Counted from the first letter of the stretch, positions 17,105 to 25,197 are shown. The stretch: 36,789 nt of DNA from Acidobacteriaceae bacterium (GCA_013361705.1 JABFXN010000132.1:1-36789), one strand, 5' to 3'. The notes: a model not told the origin generated them from the sequence alone. Translations and numbers: made by a program.

Positions 17105-17181
17105 TGGTGCGCCCGGAAGGAGTCGAACCTCCGACCTAATGATTCGTAGTCATTCGCTCTATCCAGCTGAGCTACGGGCGC
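17105..17181 (-). tRNA. tRNA-Arg(ACG)
   Basis: The minus strand folds as a normal cloverleaf. The acceptor GCGCCCG/CGGGCGC carries an A discriminator, and CCA is encoded (17105-17107). The D arm contains AGCTCAGCTGGATAGAGC. The anticodon stem AATGA/TCATT encloses loop CTACGAA, giving anticodon ACG (read as ICG after deamination, for CGU/CGC/CGA). The T arm is GGAGGTTCGACTCCT. 77 nt including CCA. Confidence 0.95.
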
Positions 17182-17261
17182 ATCCTGCGCGCTGTTATGC
17201 AACCAGCGGCAACTTTTTTAAGATACCACAGATCATTGTCACCCGCGACCTGCAGTGTGGA

Positions 17262-17546
17262 TCAGGCCTTTGCCGGAGCAGATACCGGCTGTGCCGGTGG
17301 AGACGGGGGCGGCGCCGGAAGCACCAGCGTCTCCGGCTCTGCAATCTGCAGGCCGGCGCGGCGCAGTAACTGGCGAACAACTGGCTCGCCGAAGCGCGTC
17401 GCGTCATACTCCACGCGCACTGTTTTCGCGGCTACATCGATGGTCAGACGGCGAACGCCGTAGACCTCACGCAGGTTGTTCAGGGCCAGAACCGCGGCCT
17501 CCGTAGGAGGCACGCTGTAGCGGTAAAGAGCGTCGACCGTAGTCAT
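17262..17546 (-). CDS. Small protein with HMA-like fold but no cysteines
   Basis: The protein has 94 residues. The pattern of the first ~70 residues (strand, helix TEAAVLALNNLREVYGV, strand RRLTIDVAAKTVRVEYDAT, helix EPVVRQLLRRAG) matches the beta-alpha-beta-beta-alpha-beta HMA/copper-chaperone fold. The metal-binding CxxC loop is missing and the protein has no cysteine at all. The tail is Pro/Ala-rich (LPAPPPSPPAQPVSAP). It may be a protein-interaction or regulatory relative rather than a metal carrier. It lies upstream of tRNA-Arg and 52 bp after the thioredoxin-like gene on the same strand, so the two could share a transcript. Confidence 0.7.
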   Translation of the reverse strand: MTTVDALYRYSVPPTEAAVLALNNLREVYGVRRLTIDVAAKTVRVEYDATRFGEPVVRQLLRRAGLQIAEPETLVLPAPPPSPPAQPVSAPAKA

Positions 17547-17598
17547 ATCTTCAGGGTACAGGTGCGGGGCGCATGGTTCAAGCAGGATGCCAGGGTGG

Positions 17599-18081
17599 TT
17601 AGAGCTTAGACAGGTAGTCGATCATCTCCGGATTGGTCCACTCCTGTGCACCGATCAGCTTGCGGCGAATCACTCCCTTGCGGTCGATGATGTAGGTCTC
17701 TGGAAAGCGATATGAGCCGTACAGAGCATTCGATTTTTGCTGTGCGTCGCGCACGGTCAGGAACAGGATGCGGTGTTTATCCAGGAAGCTCTTGTAGGCC
17801 TCTCCATCCTGGTCGGTGGAGACAGCCAGGACCTGGATATTCGGCATCTGTTCCTGCAACGCCTGCAATGACGGCATCTCTGCCACGCAAGGACCGCACC
17901 ATGATGCCCAGAAGTTAAGGACCACCACCTTGCCACGAAAGTTCGATAACTTCGCTGAGTGGTCGCTATCGGTGACGGTGAAATCGGGAGCTATCCCGCC
18001 GATCTGCCCAGGCTTTACGTTGCGCTCACAGGCGGTGAGCAGAAGCGAGGAGGCGAGCACGGCTGAGGCAAGAAGCTTCAT
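17599..18081 (-). CDS. TlpA/ResA-like thioredoxin-fold lipoprotein
   Basis: This is a membrane-anchored periplasmic disulfide reductase. The signal peptide ends in the lipobox LLTAC, so the mature protein is lipidated. The AhpC/TSA-TlpA domain follows with APDFTVTDSDH, GKVVVLNFWASWCGPC (active-site WCGPC), a MPSLQALQEQ helix, VLAVSTDQDG and the cis-Pro segment FPETYIIDRKGVI. The frame opens further upstream, but AGGAAGCG lies eight bases before the ATG at 18081 and the upstream residues would spoil the signal peptide. Homologues keep cytochrome c haem-binding cysteines reduced. No cytochrome maturation genes lie next to it, so the partner is unknown. Confidence 0.9.
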   Translation of the reverse strand: MKLLASAVLASSLLLTACERNVKPGQIGGIAPDFTVTDSDHSAKLSNFRGKVVVLNFWASWCGPCVAEMPSLQALQEQMPNIQVLAVSTDQDGEAYKSFLDKHRILFLTVRDAQQKSNALYGSYRFPETYIIDRKGVIRRKLIGAQEWTNPEMIDYLSKL

Positions 18082-18110
18082 AACGGGTCGCTTCCTATAA
18101 TACGAGTGCT

Positions 18111-18224
18111 GGAGCATTTTCCCTGCGGGTGTAGTGTAGGGCTTCCATATCTATGTGCGTTTTCCGCAATGAAAACGCCGCTGCACTCCTCTTCCGGGAC
18201 ACCCAGCAACAGGGACGATGCTCT
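18111..18224. repeat. 114-bp palindromic intergenic repeat, copy 3
   Basis: Same length as copies 1 and 2. The outer arms GGAGCATTTTCCCTGC and ACAGGGACGATGCTCT pair with mismatches near the middle. The stem is extended here by GGGTGT/ACACCC. It lies between two divergent genes, 30 bp from the lipoprotein start and 15 bp from the glycosyltransferase start, so it also occupies their promoter region. Confidence 0.85.
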
Positions 18225-18238
18225 CTAAGGGAGAGATG

Positions 18239-19273
18239 ATGGAACTTACCGTGATGGTGCCGGCGCGGAACGAAGAAGCCTGCCTGGAGGCCTGCCTGCG
18301 TTCGCTCACGACACAAAGCGAGCCAGGCTTCGAGCTTGGCCGCCACTGGGAGCTGATTGTCATCGACGATGGCTCCACAGACGCGACGCACCGCATTGCC
18401 GAGAGTGTTGCCGGTGTGACCGTTATGAATGCTCCGCCTCTTGAGACCAAACCAGGCCGCAAAGGGATGACCGGCAAGAACAATGCTCTATGGGCCGCGG
18501 CACAGCAGGCAAAGGGGAAGTGGCTGTTGTTTACCGATGCCGACACCCGGCACGCCTCCGGCAGCCTGGGCCGGGCCATGCGAGAAGCAGAGAAGTATGA
18601 GGCGGCCCTGCTCTCCTATTCGCCCAAACAGATCGTTACCGGTTTCTGGCAGCGGGCTCTGATGCCTCTCATTTTTTCGGAGCTGGCCATCGCATATCCG
18701 CCGAAGAAGGTCTCGGATCCTGCCAGCCGGATCGCTGCCGCCAATGGGCAGTTCCTTTTGATTGACCGCGAGAGCTACTTTGCCGTGGGTGGACATCAGG
18801 CGGTCGGCGACAAGGTGTTGGAGGATGTAGAGCTGGCCTGGAAGGTCAAGGCCTCGCGCCGCCGCTTGCGCTTTCGCTACGGTGGCGATGCACTGGAGAC
18901 GCAGATGTATCGTACCCTGCCGGCGATGATCGAAGGATGGACGAAGAACCTGGCCATCTTGTTCCTGCAGCCGCTGGCGCTGGCAGGTTTCCGGCTGATC
19001 GATTTTGGCTTGCTGATCAGTTTGCCGGTGTTGATGGCCGTCCTGCCGCAGCATCTGTTATTGCTGTGGTGGCAGTGGGCGGCGCTTGGTTTGTTGTGGA
19101 TTCGCGTGCTGTGGCGTTATCTTGCTCGTGTCCGTAAAAGTGAGTTTCCCTGGATCGACTGCATGCTCAGCATTGTGGCTCTGCCTATGTTCGGCTGGTT
19201 GCTATGGCGAAGCTGGATGCAGGTGAAACTGAAGCATGAGGTGGCCTGGAAGGGCAGAGTGTATAAAGCCTAG
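18239..19273 (+). CDS. Membrane-associated family 2 glycosyltransferase
   Basis: The GT-A domain fills residues ~1-230: MVPARNEEACLEACLRSL, VIDDGSTDATHRIA, a GRKGMTGKNNALW acceptor/nucleotide loop, and the metal-binding LFTDADTRH. After the ED-containing segment VLEDVELAWKVKA, the C-terminus has about three hydrophobic segments (~245-330) that anchor it to the membrane. The layout resembles CrtQ/HpnB-type glycosyltransferases of carotenoid or hopanoid pathways, but no such pathway genes are adjacent, so the acceptor is unknown. The frame opens at 18218, inside repeat copy 3; ATG 18239 has AAGGGAG five bases upstream and is preferred. Confidence 0.87.
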   Translation: MELTVMVPARNEEACLEACLRSLTTQSEPGFELGRHWELIVIDDGSTDATHRIAESVAGVTVMNAPPLETKPGRKGMTGKNNALWAAAQQAKGKWLLFTDADTRHASGSLGRAMREAEKYEAALLSYSPKQIVTGFWQRALMPLIFSELAIAYPPKKVSDPASRIAAANGQFLLIDRESYFAVGGHQAVGDKVLEDVELAWKVKASRRRLRFRYGGDALETQMYRTLPAMIEGWTKNLAILFLQPLALAGFRLIDFGLLISLPVLMAVLPQHLLLLWWQWAALGLLWIRVLWRYLARVRKSEFPWIDCMLSIVALPMFGWLLWRSWMQVKLKHEVAWKGRVYKA

Positions 19274-19337
19274 CCGATAGTCATAGGAGCTCTTACCTAC
19301 GGCGTGGCTCAATTTCCAAGTGTCGCCTGATTTCTAA

Positions 19338-19475
19338 TTTGTCATTTCGGAGCGTAGCGGCGAAATCCGCTTGTTGGCGCACGCTTTCACATTCGGTGAA
19401 GCCGAACGCCTCTCCACGGGAGCAACAGAAACAGATTTCTCCGCTCCCGTTAGTCGCTACGAAATGACAGACAAA
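19338..19475. repeat. Long-hairpin repeat with GTCATTTCG/CGAAATGAC arms
   Basis: A 138-bp imperfect inverted repeat lies in a 340-bp gene-free stretch. Left arm: TTTGTCATTTCGGAGCG..., continuing GGCGAAATCCGCTTGTT. Right arm: AACAG...GATTTCTCCGC, ending CGCTACGAAATGACAGACAAA across 19455-19475. The middle holds a second hairpin (TTCGGTGAAGCCGAA). A related left-arm piece recurs at 28486. The remaining bases (19476-19615) have no gene; a weak GCGACA...TGTCGC pairing is present near 19563-19584. Confidence 0.75.
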
Positions 19476-19615
19476 ATGTGGATGCGACGACGTTTTCTGG
19501 CCTCCTATAGGCTTTCGGCTTCGGCGGTAGACATATTTTCGACACCTGAACTATATTGGTCGCGCGACATAGATCCCGTGTCGCAGCTACTTCAAATGTT
19601 CAGGAAAGCTCATCG

Positions 19616-20923
19616 ATGACGCTTATCGCTTCCCGCCGTCAGGTTCTCCGCGGTCTTGCCGCCAGCGCCTTTGTCTCTGTTGTTCCCCGCGCTCATGGGC
19701 TTTTCTTTGACTGGCAAAGACCCAACGGTTCTATCAAGATCAGCGATGTCGAGATCTTCGAGGTCCGAGGATCGTACTCCGTACCGGCGGGAGTGAATGG
19801 GCAGCAGCAGGTGAGTCCGCTCGATGTCTACGATGATCTCCGGCCACCGGTTTATGCCGACCATCCGACAGGCAAAGACCGTGTCGCCAAGCCCTCGGCC
19901 ATGTACATCCGCATCAAGACCGATCAGGGGCTCGAAGGACTCTACGGCCCCATCGAAGAGGATGCGGCGGTCATCGTGCATCGCGATCTGCGTAAGTTTC
20001 TTATCGGCAAGGATCCGTTAGCCGGGGAGCTGCTGTGGGACGAGATGTATCGCTCTAATCGCCAATCACGGGCCTCTATCTTCATGATGGCTATCAGCGC
20101 CTGCGACATCTGCTTGTGGGATCTTCGTGGCCGCTACTTCGGCGTTCCGGTCTATCGCCTGCTTGGCGGTCCCACTCGCGGCTCGGTGGAGTACTATGCC
20201 TCCTGCCTCGGGTTCTCGCTGGAGCCCGAAGCTGTTCGTACGCGCGCGGCGGCTCTCAAGAAAGAGGGCTATCGCAACATGAAGTGGTTCATGGCCTATG
20301 GCCCCGGCGCTGGGGCGGAAGGCATGCGCAAGAATGTCGGGCTGGTCAAGGTTTTGCGTGAGACCGTTGGCGACGATGTGGAGATCATGTTCGATTGCTA
20401 CAGCGGCTGGGACATGACCTACGCCCTCGAATGGGCCCGGCAGGTGGAGCAGTATCGCCCGCGTTGGGTGGAGGAGATCACAATGCCGAACAAGATTGAG
20501 ACTTTTGCCCAGGTGCGCCGCAAGATCAACTTCCCGGTCGCCTCAGGAGAGCACTTTTATACCCGCTGGGACGTCGAGCGTTACCTGCAGGCCGAGGCCG
20601 TCGATGTGGTTCAGGCCGACCCCGAGTGGTGCGGCGGAGTCTCGGAACTGGTAAAGATCGGAACCCTGGCGGCGTTGCACGACGTTCCCGTTCTGCCGCA
20701 TGGCCATTGCCTCCACGCTGCGCTTCATGTCATCGCCAGCCAGCCCCCCATGACCTTCCCACTGGGCGAGTATCTGGTCAATAAGATGGCGCATTTCTAT
20801 CACTTCGAGAAAAATCCGCTTTTCCCGCACAATGCCAGAATCACTCTGCCTGCCGGACCGGGCTTTAACATCGAGCTCGATCCTGCCAAAATTGAGTCGC
20901 AGAAGACCATGGAGTGGGAGTAG
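19616..20923 (+). CDS. Tat-type enolase-superfamily protein (sugar-acid dehydratase-like)
   Basis: The protein has 435 residues and belongs to the mandelate racemase/muconate lactonising group of the enolase superfamily. The N-terminus has a twin-arginine signal (SRRQVLRG followed by LAASAFVSVV), suggesting folded export. The capping domain (~35-160) is followed by the barrel with the metal ligands Asp (MFDCYSGWD), Glu (WVEEITMPNK) and Glu (ASGEHFYTRWD), and a late PHGHCLHAALH segment with candidate catalytic His. The segment YRNMKWFMAYGPGAGAEGM recalls rhamnonate-type dehydratases. The longer frame starts at 19556; ATG 19616 with AGGAAAG upstream places the Tat motif near the N-terminus and is preferred. 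It is followed immediately by a truncated pterin gene, so it may be an insertion into that cluster. Confidence 0.85.
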   Translation: MTLIASRRQVLRGLAASAFVSVVPRAHGLFFDWQRPNGSIKISDVEIFEVRGSYSVPAGVNGQQQVSPLDVYDDLRPPVYADHPTGKDRVAKPSAMYIRIKTDQGLEGLYGPIEEDAAVIVHRDLRKFLIGKDPLAGELLWDEMYRSNRQSRASIFMMAISACDICLWDLRGRYFGVPVYRLLGGPTRGSVEYYASCLGFSLEPEAVRTRAAALKKEGYRNMKWFMAYGPGAGAEGMRKNVGLVKVLRETVGDDVEIMFDCYSGWDMTYALEWARQVEQYRPRWVEEITMPNKIETFAQVRRKINFPVASGEHFYTRWDVERYLQAEAVDVVQADPEWCGGVSELVKIGTLAALHDVPVLPHGHCLHAALHVIASQPPMTFPLGEYLVNKMAHFYHFEKNPLFPHNARITLPAGPGFNIELDPAKIESQKTMEWE

Positions 20924-20980
20924 GTTTCTGTACCTTCGGGGCTTTCCACTCATCTAAACTGAGTAGATGGTTCAGTTACA

Positions 20981-21115
20981 ATGCAGCCTACCAGCGAGAA
21001 CATCGCGATTGCGATCTGGCGGCGCCTGGAAGGGAAAATCGCCGGCGCCAATCTGGTGAAGGTCCGTGTTTACGAGATGGAAGACCTTTACGCCGACTAT
21101 ATGGGGGAAGCATGA
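20981..21115 (+). pseudogene. Remnant of a 6-pyruvoyl/6-carboxytetrahydropterin synthase paralogue
   Basis: This is a 44-codon frame: MQPTSENIAIAIWRRLEG...NLVKVRVYEMEDLYADYMGEA. It matches the C-terminal third of the PTPS/QueD fold: the PTSENIA helix and the VRVYE strand carrying the conserved Glu. The N-terminal two thirds, including all zinc-binding histidines and the catalytic Cys, are missing. An in-frame TGA at 20960-20962 closes the frame upstream and no ribosome site precedes the ATG. The stop overlaps the ATG of the intact PTPS gene by four bases, as expected if two PTPS paralogues were once translationally coupled. It cannot be an active enzyme. Confidence 0.7.
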
Positions 21116-21516
21116 AAGCCTACCTCGGTCGCCGTTATCGCTTCAGCGCCTCGCATCGTCTTCACGTAGACGGTTTCAGTGACGAGCGCAACCGCGAGGT
21201 CTTCGGGAAGTGCAATAATCCCTTTGGTCACGGACATAATTATTGGCTCGAGATTGTTCTCAGTGGCAAGGTTGACCCGACCACGGGCATGGTTTGTAAC
21301 CTGGTCGAAATCGATGAGTTCGCCCACCAGCGCCTCATCGCAAAGTTTGATCATCAGAATCTCAATACCTTGCCGGAGTTTGCTGCATTGGTCCCTTCTA
21401 CCGAGAATCTGGCTATTGTCATCTGGGAGATTCTGAAGGGGTTCACCGCGGCAAAGATAGAGAAAATCCGTATTGAAGAGACGCCCAACAACTCCTTTGA
21501 GTACAGGGGCGAGTAG
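21112..21516 (+). CDS. 6-pyruvoyl-tetrahydropterin synthase family protein
   Basis: The protein has 134 residues, a full PTPS unit. It would convert 7,8-dihydroneopterin triphosphate. Zinc ligands are visible: SASHRLH near the N-terminus and HGH in FGKCNNPFGHGHNYWLE, with the catalytic Cys in KCNNP. This wording resembles animal-type PTPS of the tetrahydrobiopterin pathway rather than the C-x3-HGH of QueD. The C-terminal STENLAIVIWEIL helix and the IRIEETPNNSFEY strand complete the fold. ATG 21112 with GGGGGAAG upstream is chosen; the open frame back to 20914 runs through the paralogue remnant. folE follows after nine bases, so both act on the same substrate chain. Confidence 0.9.
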   Translation: MKAYLGRRYRFSASHRLHVDGFSDERNREVFGKCNNPFGHGHNYWLEIVLSGKVDPTTGMVCNLVEIDEFAHQRLIAKFDHQNLNTLPEFAALVPSTENLAIVIWEILKGFTAAKIEKIRIEETPNNSFEYRGE

Positions 21517-21525
21517 GGAAGCACT

Positions 21526-22116
<591 letters not shown>

Positions 22117-22120
22117 AAAC

Positions 22121-22996
22121 GTGAACGGACTTTTAGTACTGGATAAACCCGCGGGGATGACCTCGCATGACGTTGTCAACCGTGTTCGCCGGGCGACGGG
22201 CGAGAAATCCATCGGCCATCTTGGAACGTTGGATCCCATGGCTACGGGCGTGCTTCCTCTCCTCCTAGGAAAGTGGACCCGCCTGGCGCAGTTCTTTTCC
22301 AGCGCGGAGAAAGCTTATACCGGTGCGATCCGGTTCGGTTTTGGAACCGATACCTACGACGCGGAGGGCGAACCGGCAGCGTTACCGCAGCCGTTGACGC
22401 AGACGCTCGAAGAGCTACGCGACCTGGCGTCGCGTTTCAGCGGAGAGATCGAGCAGATGCCGCCGCCCTTTTCCGCAAAGAAGAGCAACGGTGTACCTGC
22501 GCACAAGCTGGCGCGCGCCGGCAAAGAGGTTTCGGTGAAAGCGGCCCGCGTTACGGTGAATCGCTTTGAGCTCATCGAAATGGAAGGGGAAACCGTTCGT
22601 TTTGTCGCGGAGGTCTCCGCTGGTGGCTATATCCGCTCACTCGCGCACGATCTGGGAATAGCGGCAGGTTGTGGTGCGCATCTGACAGAACTCCGCCGCA
22701 CTCGCGCCGGCGTGTTCACTCTCGATCAGGCAATGTCTTTGGAGACGATGGAAGCACTCGCTGCGCGAGGCGAGCTGGAAGCAGTTCTCCCGCATCCGCG
22801 CACGGTTCTGTCGGAGATGCCCTCGGTGACAGCCGATCTGGCAACGGCGGGCCGCCTGCGCAATGGTATGGCGGTGAATCTGCCGGAGTTCTCCAACGCT
22901 CCTCTGGTGAAGGTCTTCGAAGGCCAGCGCCACCTGATCGCCATCGGCAAACGCATCGCGGGGACATTGATGCAGCCGATTGTTGTGATTGGCTGA
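22121..22996 (+). CDS. truB: tRNA pseudouridine-55 synthase
   Basis: The enzyme makes pseudouridine 55 in the T loop of tRNAs. The protein has 291 residues. Signatures: NGLLVLDKPAGMTSHDVVN, GEKSIGHLGTLDPMATGVLPLLLG with the catalytic Asp, the KAYTGAIRFG strand, MPPPFSAKKSNGVPAHKLAR, and VSAGGYIRSLAHDLG. The C-terminal ~70 residues form the small PUA-like end. The start is GTG 22121, four bases after the folE stop. The gene ends eight bases from the convergent EAL-HDOD gene with no visible terminator. Confidence 0.95.
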   Translation: MNGLLVLDKPAGMTSHDVVNRVRRATGEKSIGHLGTLDPMATGVLPLLLGKWTRLAQFFSSAEKAYTGAIRFGFGTDTYDAEGEPAALPQPLTQTLEELRDLASRFSGEIEQMPPPFSAKKSNGVPAHKLARAGKEVSVKAARVTVNRFELIEMEGETVRFVAEVSAGGYIRSLAHDLGIAAGCGAHLTELRRTRAGVFTLDQAMSLETMEALAARGELEAVLPHPRTVLSEMPSVTADLATAGRLRNGMAVNLPEFSNAPLVKVFEGQRHLIAIGKRIAGTLMQPIVVIG

Positions 22997-23003
22997 GAGC
23001 TTT

Positions 23004-24308
23004 TTATAAGTGGTGGACTACGGCGCTGGTCCACTGTTCCGCCGCATAGTGCTTGGCGGCGACGTCGTCTTCAGCGATACCGAGGCGATTGCATGATTCG
23101 ATCATGCTGCCCCAATCGCCACGCTCGTACGCAACGGCAAGTGAAAGTGCCTGCGCATGAGCTTCTTCGATCGCAGGGTCGGTCAGTGCTGCAATCACCT
23201 CTTCCCGCAGAGGAAGATTGGCGGCTGCATCTTTGACGTCCATCTCTAACATGGGCAGGACCGCTGAGAGCATTCCCATCAGATAGAGCTCCTCACGGGG
23301 GCTGTTCAGATCGGTCGCCAGCAGCTCACAGAATCGTGCCCGCTGAACACAACGTTCCATTGCCTCGACCCCGGATCCTCCGGTCAACTCGGCGGCCAGC
23401 GTAGTACGGACGATTCTGCGGCTTTCCTCTTCGCCGATCAGCATAATCGCATGTCGCAGATCTGTAACAGTGCGGCGCAGACCAACGGCTGCGGAGTTAA
23501 CGTACCGGAGCACTCGATAACAGATGGCCGGCTCGGAACGCAGAATATGAAGAAAGCTTTCGAGGTCCAAGCTCGGCTTGCAGATTTCAGCCAGTAACTG
23601 CAGCTGATGGATGGACTTTCCCGGGCCGCGCCGTGCGGTCATAACGGGTTTCATGAAGAAATAGCCCTGGAAGAAATCAAACCCTTCCGCGACGGCGGTC
23701 TTCAATTGCTCGGCGTCTTCAATTCTTTCGGCGACAAAGTGCATGCCGCGCGGCTTCAGCCTCTTGATAATCCCTTTTCGATCCTCCGGGGTGCTTTGGG
23801 AGAAATCGATTTTGACATACTGCACGATGTCGAGAAACGGTTCCCATTGCTCGCGGAAATCATAATCGTCGAGCGCCAACGCGAATCCCAGACTGCGGTA
23901 GTAGCGGCATGCTTCCAGAACTTCTTCGTCTGCCTCGACGTTCTCCAGAATCTCAAGAACGGTACCTTGGGGCAGAAGCGAAGCACAGCGGCTTACGAGC
24001 AGCGATCGGGTGCAGTTAACAAACGGTTTGGCTTCACCTACTAACGATTCGAGTCCATGGGTAACGGCCCAGTCCACGATGCTGTTGGAGGCAGCTTCGC
24101 CATCACCGCTAAAGCGGTTCTCCCAGGTGGCGCGAAACAACAACTCATACCCAATGGTCTTGCGCCCCGCTGTCATAATCGGCTGCTTGGCCAGGAAACG
24201 CATTGAGCCATCTGCCGCCGCGGCAGGCGCCTGCATAGTTGCTGCAGGGCCCTGAGGTGTGATGTTGCGAGCTGGTGCCGAGAGTTGCACAGTACCTTTC
24301 GTGACCAT
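23004..24308 (-). CDS. EAL-HDOD signalling protein (YuxH/CdgJ type)
   Basis: The protein has 434 residues. After a low-complexity N-terminus (~1-35, APARN...APAAAADG) comes a divergent EAL domain (~36-220): GYELLFR, NCTRSLL, LEILENV, LALDDYD, YVKIDFS, AERIEDAEQ and FFQGYFF. Many individual catalytic positions survive, but the DDFGTG loop is replaced by DDYDFRE, so c-di-GMP hydrolysis is doubtful. A HDOD domain (~225-400) follows with LDLESFLHILRSEPAICYRVLRYVNSAAVG. The combination is known from motility and signalling regulators such as Vibrio CdgJ. An in-frame ATG at residue 25 is an alternative start. A 141-bp gene-free stretch lies upstream. Confidence 0.88.
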   Translation of the reverse strand: MVTKGTVQLSAPARNITPQGPAATMQAPAAAADGSMRFLAKQPIMTAGRKTIGYELLFRATWENRFSGDGEAASNSIVDWAVTHGLESLVGEAKPFVNCTRSLLVSRCASLLPQGTVLEILENVEADEEVLEACRYYRSLGFALALDDYDFREQWEPFLDIVQYVKIDFSQSTPEDRKGIIKRLKPRGMHFVAERIEDAEQLKTAVAEGFDFFQGYFFMKPVMTARRGPGKSIHQLQLLAEICKPSLDLESFLHILRSEPAICYRVLRYVNSAAVGLRRTVTDLRHAIMLIGEEESRRIVRTTLAAELTGGSGVEAMERCVQRARFCELLATDLNSPREELYLMGMLSAVLPMLEMDVKDAAANLPLREEVIAALTDPAIEEAHAQALSLAVAYERGDWGSMIESCNRLGIAEDDVAAKHYAAEQWTSAVVHHL

Positions 24309-24449
24309 GGCCGATGAGGCTTACTGCGACTTTATCGGCCCTCTCACTGGGCGCTTTAGCGCACTCCGTGAAACGGGAGAAAAGGTAACAGGTCAGGCAG
24401 TTACGATGACGTATGTCGGCAGCAGCGGATTTTTCTTTAGTGAAAAACC

Positions 24450-25166
24450 TTATCGTTTTAGATTCGGTTCCACAAGGGGAAGAACATTCTTCACGATCAA
24501 CCGGCTGCCAAGATCGGTTGGATGGATCCCGTCCCGCTGAATCGCGTCCTGGACTCCGTATACGTCCTTGTAGAGGAAGGGGAAGAGCGTCAGGTTGTAC
24601 TTCGTCGCCATCAAGGCATAGGTCTCGTTGAACTGGTTGATGTATACCTTGCCGTACTGCGGCGGCAACGTAATCCCCAGCAGGATGACTTTGGCCCCGG
24701 TCGCTGTCAGCTTTGCCAGGATGCCGTCAAAGTTCGCTCGCGTACTGGCAATCGGGATGCCACGCAGGCCGTCGTTACCGCCGAGTTCCACCAGGATCAC
24801 GGCAGGGTGCAAGGCAACGGCGTCTTCCACCCGGGCAAGTGCGTCTTTTGTGGTGTCGCCGGAGATTCCCTGATTGACGACATGGTACCTGTATCCCTTT
24901 TCGTCCAGGGCTTTCTGCAGGTAATCCGGGTAACTTTGGCCGGCATCGAGGTTGTAGCCGGCGGTAATGGAATCGCCGAAGCATAAAATCACAGGACGTT
25001 CGTCTTTGCTAGTTGGGGTTGCCGCCGGAGAGGGGTTCAGGGCCATTGGCCGGGCGGGCCGGGTATCACGGGAGTAGTCCTCGGCGCGCCTGGTGCTATC
25101 GCTGGTCTTGCATCCGGTAACGGTGAGTGACAGGGCGAGGGGCAGGGCAATCCGGAACAGTTTCAC
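24450..25166 (-). CDS. tesA: SGNH/GDSL lipase, TesA-like, predicted lipoprotein
   Basis: TesA-type enzymes are thioesterase I / lysophospholipase L1. The protein has all SGNH blocks: LCFGDSITAGYN (Ser), GISGDTTKDALAR (Gly), VELGGNDGLRG (Asn) and RDGIHPTDLG with Asp and His. The frame is open from 25289, but the GTG at 25166 begins a proper signal peptide KLFRIALPLALSLTVTGC with a lipobox. That predicts a lipid anchor, whereas E. coli TesA is a soluble periplasmic protein. A Pro/Ser-rich linker (~20-60) separates anchor and domain. It is divergent from an ABC ATPase/permease pair with a 31-bp gap, the same arrangement as tesA | ybbA-ybbP in E. coli. Confidence 0.88.
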   Translation of the reverse strand: MKLFRIALPLALSLTVTGCKTSDSTRRAEDYSRDTRPARPMALNPSPAATPTSKDERPVILCFGDSITAGYNLDAGQSYPDYLQKALDEKGYRYHVVNQGISGDTTKDALARVEDAVALHPAVILVELGGNDGLRGIPIASTRANFDGILAKLTATGAKVILLGITLPPQYGKVYINQFNETYALMATKYNLTLFPFLYKDVYGVQDAIQRDGIHPTDLGSRLIVKNVLPLVEPNLKR

Positions 25167-25197
25167 GCAAGCAGTGTAGCGAATTGGGGAGAGCGAA

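Noticed and set aside
20914-21111. N-terminal extension of the intact PTPS from the open frame
   Set aside because: The extension has no PTPS similarity, and the other frame of the same DNA encodes the paralogue remnant. ATG 21112 has a good ribosome site and starts right at the fold.
24259-24540. 93-codon plus-strand frame between the EAL-HDOD and tesA genes
   Set aside because: It overlaps both neighbours on the other strand and shows no protein-like pattern. The GGCCGAT...ATCGGCC pairing in the gap has an 18-base spacer and is not convincing as an operator.
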